Shown: piece after piece, positions 15,931 to 24,416 of the stretch
Position numbering within the stretch: the stretch's first letter is position 1
Layout: each line of letters starts with the position of its first letter
Assembly: GCF_031426495.1 (NCBI RefSeq)
Contig: NZ_JANPLK010000021.1
Location: 62,001-126,000, forward strand
From: Gemmatimonas sp.
GTDB taxonomy: Bacteria > Gemmatimonadota > Gemmatimonadetes > Gemmatimonadales > Gemmatimonadaceae
Reading direction: 5' to 3'
Length of the DNA: 64,000 nucleotides
Notes under the pieces: model-generated
What the model saw: the letters and a program-made list of their open reading frames with translations, nothing else
Told to the model about the DNA's origin: nothing
Database searches by the model: none
Program-made: the position numbers and the translations under genes

Positions 15931-16857
15931 CTAGTGCATCGCCATCCGCCCAGGGCGACATCCGGCACGCCAGCCGCCGGCCCGCGAGACGTCCCGCTGG
16001 GCGACACACCGATACGTCCCCGACGTGGTGGCGTGGGACATCGCAATATCGATCAGCACCGTGGCGTCATCCACTGTGCGGGGCACAAGCGGCGTGAACA
16101 CCCACGGGTCCTCGCCCGGGGGATCCGGCGCGGGCGGCCGACCATCGGCGGTCATCACGCGCACTGGCGATCCTAAAGTCGGCGGACACCGTTTTGCGGC
16201 CACCACGGTGTAGGTCGGTCGTGACAAATCGCGCAGGAGGGTGAGCGGTGGTTGTAGCGGCGTTCCGCTCATCCCGAGCGCGAGGCAGACGATCCGCGCC
16301 GGATATGCGGAGTCGACCGGGAGCGATGCGAGGAGCGTGTCCATCGCCGCCTCGGCGATGGCGACATGCGACGACTCCGACACCGGCCCGGTGCGCGTTG
16401 TGCGGGCGGGTCCCCCCACCGCGAGACGCCAGCGCCCGGGGCCTAGCGCCTCGCGCGATAGGACGGTCGGTGCGATGTGCAGGAGCTCTTCCGTAGACGG
16501 CGGGACAAACTCGACCAGTTGCTCGACCGAATCGACCACGAGGCGGTTGGCGCGACGGGCAGGGGTGAATCGCCACCGCTGGATCACGTTCTTGACGGCA
16601 TTGCTCAGCAGGTCATTCGCCGACGCGTGCACCACGTAGCTCGACATACGTGCGCGACCAGTCGAATCGACGATGAAGGTGACGCGCACGATACCCCCGA
16701 CCCCCGCCTCGCGCAGCATCATGGGATAGATAGGGACCGCATTCGTGCTCTCTGGAATGGCCGCACGATCGGAGGGTAGGCGCTGCGCCGCCGAGGGCGT
16801 CGCCAGCAGCGCCCAGGAGATGAGTATTCCGAAACATCCCTCACGCACCGTGTGCAT
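15931..16857 (-). CDS. Exported protein with TonB C-terminal-like domain
   Basis: 308 residues, signal peptide (cleavage near SAAQR). Residues ~42-102 match the TonB-C fold: YPMMLREAGVGGIVRVTFIV, then a helix SNAVKNVIQRWRFTPA. There is no N-terminal membrane anchor or proline-rich stalk as in true TonB, so it is not an energy transducer; such free domains are common in Gemmatimonadota-like genomes. The remainder (~100-308) is unrecognised. One cassette, between attC-F and attC-G, start 37 bases from attC-G. Confidence 0.8.
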   Translation of the reverse strand: MHTVREGCFGILISWALLATPSAAQRLPSDRAAIPESTNAVPIYPMMLREAGVGGIVRVTFIVDSTGRARMSSYVVHASANDLLSNAVKNVIQRWRFTPARRANRLVVDSVEQLVEFVPPSTEELLHIAPTVLSREALGPGRWRLAVGGPARTTRTGPVSESSHVAIAEAAMDTLLASLPVDSAYPARIVCLALGMSGTPLQPPLTLLRDLSRPTYTVVAAKRCPPTLGSPVRVMTADGRPPAPDPPGEDPWVFTPLVPRTVDDATVLIDIAMSHATTSGTYRCVAQRDVSRAGGWRAGCRPGRMAMH

Positions 16858-16893
16858 TCACCGCCCCTCGATCACGTTGTGGTCGTACAAGCG

Positions 16894-17033
16894 TCCTAAC
16901 GCTCGCGTGCTGCAGCAAACGCGCGCACCAATGCAAGCGGGGCGTTCGCTCCTTCACCAAAGGCTACCGCGAACGCCCCGCGCTCGCCACACCAATGCTG
17001 ACAGCGTTTGACTGCAGCAACGCAAGGTTAGGC
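16894..17033 (-). other. attC site G (clearest example)
   Basis: Left CCTAACGCTCGCGTGCTGCAG and right CTGCAGCAACGCAAGGTTAGG are mirror images except for a few bases; ends read CCTAAC and GTTAGGC, matching RYYYAAC/GTTRRRY. Inner arms GCAAACGC and GCGTTTGACTGC carry one extra base on the right. The centre has a further inverted repeat (GGGGCGTTCGC/GCGAACGCCCC). Length 140 bp. Confidence 0.9.
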
Positions 17034-17127
17034 GGCGACGTGCGCCGCGGACGCGTGGCATTCGAACCGAGGCGCGGTCCGTGTCTCCTGCGACCACCGC
17101 CCGCTCGCGCGGCGCGGCCTCCATCAC

Positions 17128-17784
17128 TCACGGCAGCCACCACGGCCCCACAATTTGCATCCAGAGCGCCCAGCCTAGCGCGGTGCCACCCAGTAAGCCA
17201 ATCCACCCCGCCGTGCGCGCACCGTCACGCAGGTGACGCCCGACCCACCACAGGACGAGCGCGCAGAGCAGCGTCGTCACACCGAGCAACGCATCCCCCG
17301 ACCAGCCCAGCGCAGTGCCCGCTTTGTACTCATCGAAGGCGGGTGGCGTCAGCTGACGGCCTCGCACACGCACCCAAAGATTCACCAGCGTGTAGGGCAC
17401 GCCCACGGCGAAGCGAGACGCCGCCGTCACGGCGAGCGCGGCCGCCCAGACGGCGCGACCCGGGCCCCGTAGCCACGCACATCCTAGGAGCGCCAGCATA
17501 GCACTGACGATCGGACCGGTGAGCGCGACCAGCCCAGATGCCGCGAGCGGTACGTCGGCGCTCGGACCAGGGTCGACGCCGCTGAAGTGCAAGACGGGAC
17601 TCGGGTACCCTACCAAGTGCGCAGCCCAAAAATGACCGAGTTCATGTAGGAGAATGGTGGCCGGTGCCAAGCAGAGACTCCACGCGGCCGCGGGGAGCGC
17701 CGGCCAACGCGATGTGAGTCGTGCACGCCGCGCGCTGTCCTCAGGTCGCCGCTGCTGCGCGGCCGAAGTGGATTCCAATGACAT
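17128..17784 (-). CDS. M50-like membrane metalloprotease family protein
   Basis: 218 residues, at least five hydrophobic segments. The second segment contains HELGHFWAAH, the HExxH zinc motif typical of site-2-protease-like and related M50-type membrane proteins; LVGYPSPVLHFSG follows. The second conserved motif of true S2P enzymes (NxxPxxxxDG) is not seen, so a proteolytic role is not certain. One cassette between attC-G and attC-H; it starts 40 bases from attC-H. The ~95 bases between its stop and attC-G hold nothing I recognise. Confidence 0.75.
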   Translation of the reverse strand: MSLESTSAAQQRRPEDSARRARLTSRWPALPAAAWSLCLAPATILLHELGHFWAAHLVGYPSPVLHFSGVDPGPSADVPLAASGLVALTGPIVSAMLALLGCAWLRGPGRAVWAAALAVTAASRFAVGVPYTLVNLWVRVRGRQLTPPAFDEYKAGTALGWSGDALLGVTTLLCALVLWWVGRHLRDGARTAGWIGLLGGTALGWALWMQIVGPWWLP

Positions 17785-17823
17785 ATGCGTAAAGAGTCTT
17801 GAAACCGAGTCGTCTGATTCGCC

Positions 17824-17948
17824 GCTTAACGCCTTGCGTTCTGCTGCAGCGCATCAAACAAAATGCGGCCGGACGGGCGACGTGCGCCAGCACGGCGACC
17901 GCCTGCCGCACACCGCGTTGCGCTGACAGCAGCAACGTCCCGTTCGGC
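17824..17948 (-). other. attC site H
   Basis: Ends GCTTAACG and CGTTCGGC. Arms GTTCTGCTGCAGCGCA and TGCGCTGACAGCAGCAAC pair with one extra base in the right arm. Read on the minus strand the 3' core GTTAAGC is a perfect GTTRRRY. Length 125 bp; last clear site at the right end of the array. Confidence 0.85.
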
Positions 17949-17953
17949 AGTGC

Positions 17954-18400
17954 TCACTCTCGCGCCAGTCTGTCCCATGCGGAGTGCTCGTCCATCCATC
18001 GAATCGCCTTGGCCGAGATGGCGGCACAGCCGAAGAACCACAGGCCAGCAGCGAAGAAATGCGCGGGTGAGAGTATCGAAGGCAGTAGGATCGCGCCCGC
18101 TCCGCTGACCAGTCCCGCCGTGCACGAGAGTTGATACCAGAACTGTGCACCGGTGCGATCGGGGACGCCGATCAGACAAAAGCGAACCCATTCAGGCGGC
18201 GTGACATCCGTCCCTGCCTCGAACATCTCCTCGGCCGCGTGATTGACCGCGTCGACGCTCAGCCCCGCCTCAACTGCCGCCTCGCGAACATGGCGAAGCT
18301 GCACGGAATGTCCGGCGTCGAGCTGACTGGCGCGACGAAGGAAGTCCGCCGCCTCGGCCTCACTGAGCCAACGCTCGTCATTCGTGTCGCGACCCGTCAT
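17954..18400 (-). CDS. Small membrane protein with helical N-terminus
   Basis: 148 residues from the Met at 18400; the longer frame upstream looks non-coding. N-terminal half is soluble and helical (LSEAEAADFLRRASQLDAG, then REAAVEAGLSVDAVNHAAEE), C-terminal half has two hydrophobic segments (about 92-110 and 113-130). No family recognised. It is the gene farthest right in the array and has attC-H at its 3' side, so it is the first cassette in the reading direction. Confidence 0.6.
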   Translation of the reverse strand: MTGRDTNDERWLSEAEAADFLRRASQLDAGHSVQLRHVREAAVEAGLSVDAVNHAAEEMFEAGTDVTPPEWVRFCLIGVPDRTGAQFWYQLSCTAGLVSGAGAILLPSILSPAHFFAAGLWFFGCAAISAKAIRWMDEHSAWDRLARE

Positions 18401-18439
18401 TCGATGTGATCTGAGGAAAGTTGGAATCTGCCGAACGCC

Positions 18440-18595
18440 TATTCGCTCGACCGACATACCGCCGTTACAGCGGTCGAGTTCCGGCGCACCACTCACGATC
18501 CCACTCGGCCCGCCACATCGCAACCCCACCATTTCACGGCATCCACGCGGCTCGCCCCCCGAGCGTATTCCTCCCTGGTTATTCGCTCGACCGAC
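18440..18595. repeat. 16-bp direct repeat pair upstream of first cassette gene
   Basis: TATTCGCTCGACCGAC occurs at 18440-18455 and 18580-18595, 140 bases apart; the next bases are also alike (ATACCGCC and CTAACGCG). The first copy also forms a hairpin, CTCGACCG with CGGTCGAG (18447-18478). This sits in the 337-base gap between the first cassette gene and the symporter gene, where attI or a promoter would be expected. The second copy runs into CCTAACGC, the attC-type outer core. No complementary right arm is found. Confidence 0.5.
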
Positions 18596-18710
18596 CTAAC
18601 GCGCAACGCCGCATCGCCGACATCACGGGCTATGACGCATAACGCGCGTGCCACGACCGCGACGGCCACGACACGCGCGTTTCCAGCAGGCCAGCGCGCC
18701 CCTACCTTTT

Positions 18711-18744
18711 TACTCCCTACTCCCTACTCCCTACTCCCTACTCC
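18711..18744. repeat. 7-bp tandem repeat (TACTCCC)n at gene end
   Basis: Nearly five copies of TACTCCC. The stop codon of the minus-strand symporter gene is part of the first repeat unit. Similar heptads follow the stop of the VPS10 gene near 37.99 kb. Confidence 0.8.
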
Positions 18745-20657
18745 CGCGCCACCCGCGCGTCTTCCCGCGCCTGTGACGCCGTGCTGTCCGTCCACAACTG
18801 CTGCGTCACACGCAACAACACAAACCCACTCACCGCCAGCACCGCGGTCAGGATCCACGCGGTCGTCAACCGTGACGGATCGCCCGACGCGTACAGGAAG
18901 TTGCCGATCGCGAACAGCGACGACCAGATCACCACGCAGCCCGAGATCCACCCCACGAACGCCGCGCCGATGCGATTCTCCTGCGCCACCTCGGCGTCGG
19001 AGACACCCGCCGCCGCGCGCAGTTCGCTCCACCCGGCTCCCACCGGCTTCACTTTCTGCACGAACGCAATGAGCGTGGCGCGATCGGTCGTGGGTCCCAC
19101 GAACGCCGTGATCAACCACGCCACCGTGGTAATGCCCACCTGCACAATCGTAGTCGTCGCGAAGCCGGCGCCGGGCATGAAGTACGGCACCGCGAGTGAC
19201 GTGATCAGCGACATCACCATCGCCACGATCTCACACCACGCCGACACGCGCCACCAGAACCAGCGCGCGATGTACAACAGCCCCGTGCCCGCACCAATCG
19301 ACAGCAACACCTGAAACGCCTGCTGCGCTGAGCTCATGGTGAGACTGAGCAGCGCGGCGACGATGTAGAGACCGATCGTGGAGAGACGGCCCGCGTTCAC
19401 GTAGTGCGCTTCGCTGCCGTCCTTCTTGATGAACCGGCGGTAGAAATCGTGCACGAGGTACGACGAGCCCCAGTTCAGGTGCGTCAAAATCGTCGACGAA
19501 TTGGCCGCCAGGAGGCCGCCGATCATGAGCCCCACGAAACCCACCGGCAGGAACTTGAGCATCGCCGGAAACGCCGAATCGTGTCCGATGAGCGACGCGT
19601 CGGCATTCGGGAATGCGGCCTGGATCGACGCCAGATCGGGATACACGATGATCGAACACAGCGCGGTGATGATCCACGGCCACGGACGCAGCACGTAGTG
19701 CGCAATATTGAAGAACAGTGTGCCGCCCAGTGAATCCTTTTCCGACTTCGACGCCAGCATACGCTGCGCGATGTACGACCCGCCGCCCGGCTCGGCGCCC
19801 GGATACCAGTTCGCCCACCAGCTCACGGCGATCGGTAGAATGAAGATCATGAGCGCCAACTCGGACATGCTGAAGTTGGGGAGCATGTCGAGGATGGGCT
19901 GACCGGAGCCGTCCTTCACCGACATCACCGGTTGCGCGTTGGCGGTCGTGCTCTGCACCACCTGCAGCGTGGACAGCCGTTCCGTGAGCAGCTTGAGACC
20001 GAGCCAGCCGTCCGCCTCACCGGCCAACCGACGACCCACTTCCACCAGCGAGAACCACGCGGCCGCAAATACCGCCGTCATCTTGATGAAGAATTGGATC
20101 ATGTCGATCACCAGCACGCCCCAGAGACCGGAGTGCGCCGCAAACGCCACGTTGAGCACGCCGCAGATCACGATCGTCTGCCACGGCGCGAGGCCGAACA
20201 GGATATTGGCGATCTTGCAGGCCGCCAACGTGACCATGCCCATGATGAAGCAGTTGAAGAACAGCCCCAGATACACCGCGCGGAAGCCACGCACCACCGA
20301 CGCCGACTTGCCGGAATAGCGGAGCTCGTAAAACTCGAGGTCCGTCATGACGCCCGAGCGGCGCCACAACCGCGCGAAGAAGAACACCGTAGCCACGCCG
20401 GTAAGCACGAAGGCCCACCATTGCCAGTTGCCGGCCACGCCGTAGCGGCGCACCTGCTCGGTGACCCAGTTCGGCGTATCCGACGAGAACGTCGTGGCCA
20501 CCATCGACAGGCCAGCCAGCCACCAGGGCACCGAGCGGCCGGAGGCGAAGAACTCCGAGGTACTGGCCCCCGAGCGCTTCGCCAGGAAGAGCGCCGGGAC
20601 GAAGCACACCAGAATGGACGCCGCGGCGATGACCCAATCGATCCAGGAGATGTTCAT
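18738..20657 (-). CDS. Sodium:solute symporter (SSS family)
   Basis: 639 residues from the Met at 20657 (an upstream Met at 20693 gives a non-membrane extension). About 13-15 hydrophobic helices; N-terminal region DWVIAAASILVCFVPALFLAKRSG, the family segment SEFFASGRSVPWWLAGLSM and VATTFSSDTPNWVTE, and GSSYLVHDFYRRF in the middle. Belongs to the SSS family of Na+-coupled transporters; the substrate cannot be read from sequence. First backbone gene right of the cassette array. Confidence 0.9.
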   Translation of the reverse strand: MNISWIDWVIAAASILVCFVPALFLAKRSGASTSEFFASGRSVPWWLAGLSMVATTFSSDTPNWVTEQVRRYGVAGNWQWWAFVLTGVATVFFFARLWRRSGVMTDLEFYELRYSGKSASVVRGFRAVYLGLFFNCFIMGMVTLAACKIANILFGLAPWQTIVICGVLNVAFAAHSGLWGVLVIDMIQFFIKMTAVFAAAWFSLVEVGRRLAGEADGWLGLKLLTERLSTLQVVQSTTANAQPVMSVKDGSGQPILDMLPNFSMSELALMIFILPIAVSWWANWYPGAEPGGGSYIAQRMLASKSEKDSLGGTLFFNIAHYVLRPWPWIITALCSIIVYPDLASIQAAFPNADASLIGHDSAFPAMLKFLPVGFVGLMIGGLLAANSSTILTHLNWGSSYLVHDFYRRFIKKDGSEAHYVNAGRLSTIGLYIVAALLSLTMSSAQQAFQVLLSIGAGTGLLYIARWFWWRVSAWCEIVAMVMSLITSLAVPYFMPGAGFATTTIVQVGITTVAWLITAFVGPTTDRATLIAFVQKVKPVGAGWSELRAAAGVSDAEVAQENRIGAAFVGWISGCVVIWSSLFAIGNFLYASGDPSRLTTAWILTAVLAVSGFVLLRVTQQLWTDSTASQAREDARVARE

Positions 20658-20848
20658 GGGCCGGAATCTCGCGTTGGGAGCTCGGGTCGGCAACGCGTGA
20701 CAGGGAAGGCCCGCTCTGAAACGCGCACTTTTCGGAATCTGGGGCCTAGACCTTCAAGTCCGAGCGCCGGGGGCCGATCCTCGTGGGGGTAGCGGGTGTT
20801 GCACGGTCGACGACGGCCTTGGACATACCGACTCACCTGGGTCGTTGA

Positions 20849-21319
20849 ATGCCGCTCGACACCACATCCCGAATGCTTGCCCCGTTCCTCGATCGCCTCA
20901 CGGTCGAGGAACTTGATGCGATCCCCTACGGCGTGGTCCAACTGGACCTCGACGGATTGGTCCTGTCGTACAATCGGGCCGAAGCCGAGAACGTCGGCGT
21001 GATGCCGCGCCCGTTGGGACAGCATTTCTTCTTTGAGGTCGCACCGAGTGCCAACGTGCCCGAATTCTTCGGACGCTTTCTGCACGGCGTGTCGGAGTGC
21101 CGGCTCGACGACACGTTCAGCTTCACCTTCTCGTGCGCGCTCATGCCGCGCCGCGTGATGGTCCGCCAATACTTCTCGATGCGCACCCGGACCATGTGGC
21201 TTTTCGTGGGCCAGCCGGATGGCTCGCCGTTCACGCGCCACACGGCATCGCACGGCATGTCGGCCATCCGGGATACACCGGCCTACGGCAGCGCACAGAT
21301 CGCCGACCGCGTAGCGTAG
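20849..21319 (+). CDS. Photoactive-yellow-protein-like PAS protein lacking chromophore Cys
   Basis: 156 residues. Residues ~23-120 align along the whole PYP PAS domain: YGVVQLDLDG, LSYNRAEA, GQHFFFEVAP, VPEFFGRFLHGV, FSFTFSCALMP and TMWLFVGQP. Tyr41 and Glu45 correspond to PYP Tyr42 and Glu46, which hold the chromophore phenolate, but the position of Cys69, which binds p-coumaric acid, is Ser67 (EVAPSANVPEF). A covalent PYP photocycle is therefore not expected. The extra ~35 C-terminal residues have no known motif. Stands alone, divergent from the symporter and upstream of the amidase-like gene; it may be a sensor of another ligand. Confidence 0.8.
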   Translation: MPLDTTSRMLAPFLDRLTVEELDAIPYGVVQLDLDGLVLSYNRAEAENVGVMPRPLGQHFFFEVAPSANVPEFFGRFLHGVSECRLDDTFSFTFSCALMPRRVMVRQYFSMRTRTMWLFVGQPDGSPFTRHTASHGMSAIRDTPAYGSAQIADRVA

Positions 21320-21422
21320 GGCGACTTCGCGGAGAACAGCCAGTCGACGGAATGGGCACGGAGCCACCACATTGCATGGTGCCCGTGCCTCTCCCGCTTG
21401 TGCCTCCTCTCGGAGCCGTCGC

Positions 21423-22445
21423 ATGACCGTTCGCCCGTGTACTCTCCTCTGCCTCGGCAGCAGCCTGCTGGCCACCGTGCTTGGCGCGCAGACGAAGCAC
21501 CGCCTCATGCCCACACCGGAAACGGTGGCCGTTGGGCACTACTGGTCGGAAACCAAGCCGGTGTTACGCATCAAGTCGGGTGACGAGGTCACGATCGGCA
21601 CCCTGATCACCTCGAATCCCACGCGATTGGAAGGCGCCGGCGTGAAGCCGGGCGACGTGGAGCCAGCCCTGCGCGCGATCACCGATCAGGTGAAGGATCG
21701 CGGTCCGGGCGGACACATTCTGACCGGCCCGATTTTCGTGGAAGGGGCCGAGCCGGGCGATGTGCTCGAAGTACGCATCAAGAAGGTCGACCTGGCTATT
21801 CCGTACGCGTACAACGCCTTCGGTCGCACCAGCGGCTTCCTTCCGGAAGATTTTCCGTATGCGAAGATGCGTATCATCCCGCTCGATGCGAAGAAGATGA
21901 TGGCGCGCTTCGCCCCCGGCATCGACATCCCGCTCCGTCCATTTTTTGGCAGCATCGGGGTCGCCCCGCCGCCGTCACGTGGACGCGTAAGCAGCGCGCC
22001 GCCCGACATTCACGCCGGCAATCTGGACAACAAGGAGCTGGTGGCCGGCACGACCTTGTTCATTCCCGTGCACGTGCCAGGGGCCCTGCTGGAAGTGGGC
22101 GATGGACACGCCGCGCAGGGCGACGGCGAAGTGGACATCACCGCGCTCGAGACGTCTCTGACCGGCGTGCTCGAAGTGATCGTGCGGAAAGACATGACGC
22201 TCACGTGGCCGCGCGGCGAAACGCCCACGCATTGGATCACGATGGGCGCCGACAAGGATCTCGTGGTCGCCACCAAGACCGCGTTGCGTCAGGCGATCGA
22301 ATTCCTGCAGACGAAAGGCCTGTCGAAGGACGACGCCTACATGCTGTCGAGTGTCGCGTGCGACGTGCGCATCACGCAGCTGGTGGACGGCAACGTGGGG
22401 GCGCACGTGATGATCCCCAAGGCGATCTTCACCAAGGGGAGGTAG
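21423..22445 (+). CDS. Exported acetamidase/formamidase family protein
   Basis: 340 residues from the ATG at 21423, which starts a signal peptide (cleavage near LGAQ). Family motifs: GHILTGPIFVEGAEPGDVLEV, HAGNLDNKEL, VHVPGALLEVGDGHAAQGDGE and a C-terminal LSSVACDVRITQLVD. This is the FmdA/AmdA fold that hydrolyses formamide, acetamide or related amides. The export signal is unusual for classic cytoplasmic formamidases but common in proteins of this family from similar genomes. Confidence 0.9.
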   Translation: MTVRPCTLLCLGSSLLATVLGAQTKHRLMPTPETVAVGHYWSETKPVLRIKSGDEVTIGTLITSNPTRLEGAGVKPGDVEPALRAITDQVKDRGPGGHILTGPIFVEGAEPGDVLEVRIKKVDLAIPYAYNAFGRTSGFLPEDFPYAKMRIIPLDAKKMMARFAPGIDIPLRPFFGSIGVAPPPSRGRVSSAPPDIHAGNLDNKELVAGTTLFIPVHVPGALLEVGDGHAAQGDGEVDITALETSLTGVLEVIVRKDMTLTWPRGETPTHWITMGADKDLVVATKTALRQAIEFLQTKGLSKDDAYMLSSVACDVRITQLVDGNVGAHVMIPKAIFTKGR

Positions 22446-22512
22446 GCGCCCGAGAACGGGGTTGAATCACTGGATGACGCGATGCCGTACGCGCCGCGGA
22501 ATACGGCTGAAG

Positions 22513-23604
22513 CTATTCGCCCGATACAGGCGCCACATGGAGCGCATCGAGCGCTCCGCGTTCGCGCCAGAGCATCGCACGCGAGACATGACGTGAACCA
22601 TGTGCGGGCGGATCGGTGACCGACACGCCGCTCTCATGTGCCGTCACGCCCTGCTGTGCTGCCTCGAGCCAGATAAAATCCTGCTGCGCCATCTCCAGCG
22701 TGTAGTACGGACAGACTCCGCTGCGTATCGCGTTGATGAAATCCTCGTGCATGCGAACGTAGCCAAGCGTGTCCCGAAAATGGGTGCACAGCGATGCGGC
22801 GCGCCCCGATGTCACGCTCAGCGCGCCGTTGGATTCGAAGGTCACGGCACCGAGGGTGCCTTGCACCGTCGAGAGGCGCGCACCGCCCAGCGGCGCCGCC
22901 AATTCCCAGGAGTGCGCGAGAGAACCAACAGCACCGTTGGCATAGCGAAAAACGGTGAGCGAACTGAGATCCGCTCCCGAATCGTCGCCAGCGCGCAGGC
23001 CACTCACGTGCGTCAGCTCCAGGCCGATGCGCGCGGCGAACGCGATCCAGTGCACCCCCGCTTCGAACAGAGCGCCACCCCCCGATAATTCCGGCTTCGC
23101 ACGCCATCCAACCGCCGGCTGGCGACGCGTCGCGTTGAGCAGCACGAAGCGCACGTCGCCGAGATCTCCACGCTCCACATGGCGACGCAGCTTTTGCGTG
23201 AACGGCTTGTATACGTAATTCTCGGCCACGCACACCAAACGGCCCGTGGCGGCGGCCGCACGTCGGACCACGTCGAAATCACCCGAGGTGCTGAACGCCG
23301 GCTTCTCCACCACGACATGGCGTGATGCCGCGAGCGCCATCAACGTGAGTTCGAGGTGGGAGAACGTCGGAGTCGCGACCAGCACGATCGCGGTTTGGGG
23401 ATCGGTGACCGCATCGCTGTAGCTTCCCCATGAGGCCACGCCGCGGTAGCGTTTGCAGTATTGCGCCGCGCGGGCGGGATCCCGACTCGCAAACGTGAGC
23501 TCGACGTCGGGCAGTCGCCGCAACGCGCGCGCATGAATACGCGCCGCGTACCCGCATCCGAGAATGGCGATGCGAAGTCGCTGAGACCGCATTGTCGTCA
23601 TCAT
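22513..23604 (-). CDS. Gfo/Idh/MocA-family NAD(P)-dependent oxidoreductase
   Basis: 363 residues. N-terminal Rossmann fold LRIAILGCGYAARIHARAL, then ATPTFSHLELTLMAL and VVVEKPAFST, where Lys of EKP is the conserved catalytic lysine. C-terminal domain with GALFEAGVHWIAF, including the family's His region. Likely acts on a sugar or inositol-type substrate. Last gene of a four-gene operon, overlapping the previous gene by ATGA (23601-23604). Starts at Met 1, 2 or 5 are possible. Confidence 0.88.
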   Translation of the reverse strand: MMTTMRSQRLRIAILGCGYAARIHARALRRLPDVELTFASRDPARAAQYCKRYRGVASWGSYSDAVTDPQTAIVLVATPTFSHLELTLMALAASRHVVVEKPAFSTSGDFDVVRRAAAATGRLVCVAENYVYKPFTQKLRRHVERGDLGDVRFVLLNATRRQPAVGWRAKPELSGGGALFEAGVHWIAFAARIGLELTHVSGLRAGDDSGADLSSLTVFRYANGAVGSLAHSWELAAPLGGARLSTVQGTLGAVTFESNGALSVTSGRAASLCTHFRDTLGYVRMHEDFINAIRSGVCPYYTLEMAQQDFIWLEAAQQGVTAHESGVSVTDPPAHGSRHVSRAMLWRERGALDALHVAPVSGE

Positions 23605-24416
23605 CGCGGGTTGGTGATTGCAAGGACGGTGCAGCTCGCCAGCGCGACACGAATGCCGACATAGGCCGGTACAAAATGACGACGACGGACGAGCATCTCC
23701 GGGTGCATGATTGCCTTGCCGGCGAATTTGCCTCGAGGCCGATCGGGGAAGCCGAATGTCTTGTAGTTCTCCGAGATTGCGCGTTCGTAGCCGATCGCCG
23801 CAAGCGCAGCCAGCAAGGCGCCGACACCCAGCGAATACAGCAGCAGCGCCATTATCATCGCCAGCGCCGGACTGCGAAAGAATTTGAGCGTCTCGAAGCC
23901 TTCAATGGGTGCGTCCTTCCAGGCGCCGCCGACGGCGATGACAAATCCGACCACCGCGCCAAGCAGCCCGGCCTGCCACCGTGCGCCGCCGCTGCCGATC
24001 CATCGCTGGACCACCACAATGGAAATCGCGATCAGCGCCACGTAGGCGATGCCGGATAGCCACCGGCGCGTTTTCGACTCGACCACGACGCCACGCACGG
24101 CGATCTGCATGGGAATGGTGTACTTCGACTGGTTCTCTGTGCGAAAGAACGATTTCCATGTTTCGACGACCAGGCGTTCCGTGCCGTATGCCAGTCCGAA
24201 CAGGAGCAGAATTGCGTGCGGACTCGGCAGCGGCAGCCGCACCACGAACTGGATAAGCAGTGCAGCGCATGCACCGATCACGATGCTGCGGGCGAAGCGC
24301 GGCCAGTCGAAGCCTTCGTGGGCGGCATCTTTGTACATGCCCCAGATGGCAGCGTCCGTGCCGGCGAAAGCGCCGACCAACAACGCGGTGGCGAGTACGG
24401 TGACGGTATCGGTCAT
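23601..24416 (-). CDS. Polytopic membrane protein, unknown function
   Basis: 271 residues with about six hydrophobic segments (around 3-22, 45-62, 68-82, 122-142, 150-168, 188-212). N-terminal GTDAAIWGMYKDAAHEGFDW and a second copy-like GGAWKDAPIEGFETLKFFRSP suggest an internal duplication with a K/W-D-(A/A)-x-E-G-F motif. Coupled by ATGA overlaps to both neighbours, so it works with the GMC oxidoreductase and Gfo/Idh enzyme. No known family assigned. Confidence 0.75.
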   Translation of the reverse strand: MTDTVTVLATALLVGAFAGTDAAIWGMYKDAAHEGFDWPRFARSIVIGACAALLIQFVVRLPLPSPHAILLLFGLAYGTERLVVETWKSFFRTENQSKYTIPMQIAVRGVVVESKTRRWLSGIAYVALIAISIVVVQRWIGSGGARWQAGLLGAVVGFVIAVGGAWKDAPIEGFETLKFFRSPALAMIMALLLYSLGVGALLAALAAIGYERAISENYKTFGFPDRPRGKFAGKAIMHPEMLVRRRHFVPAYVGIRVALASCTVLAITNPR

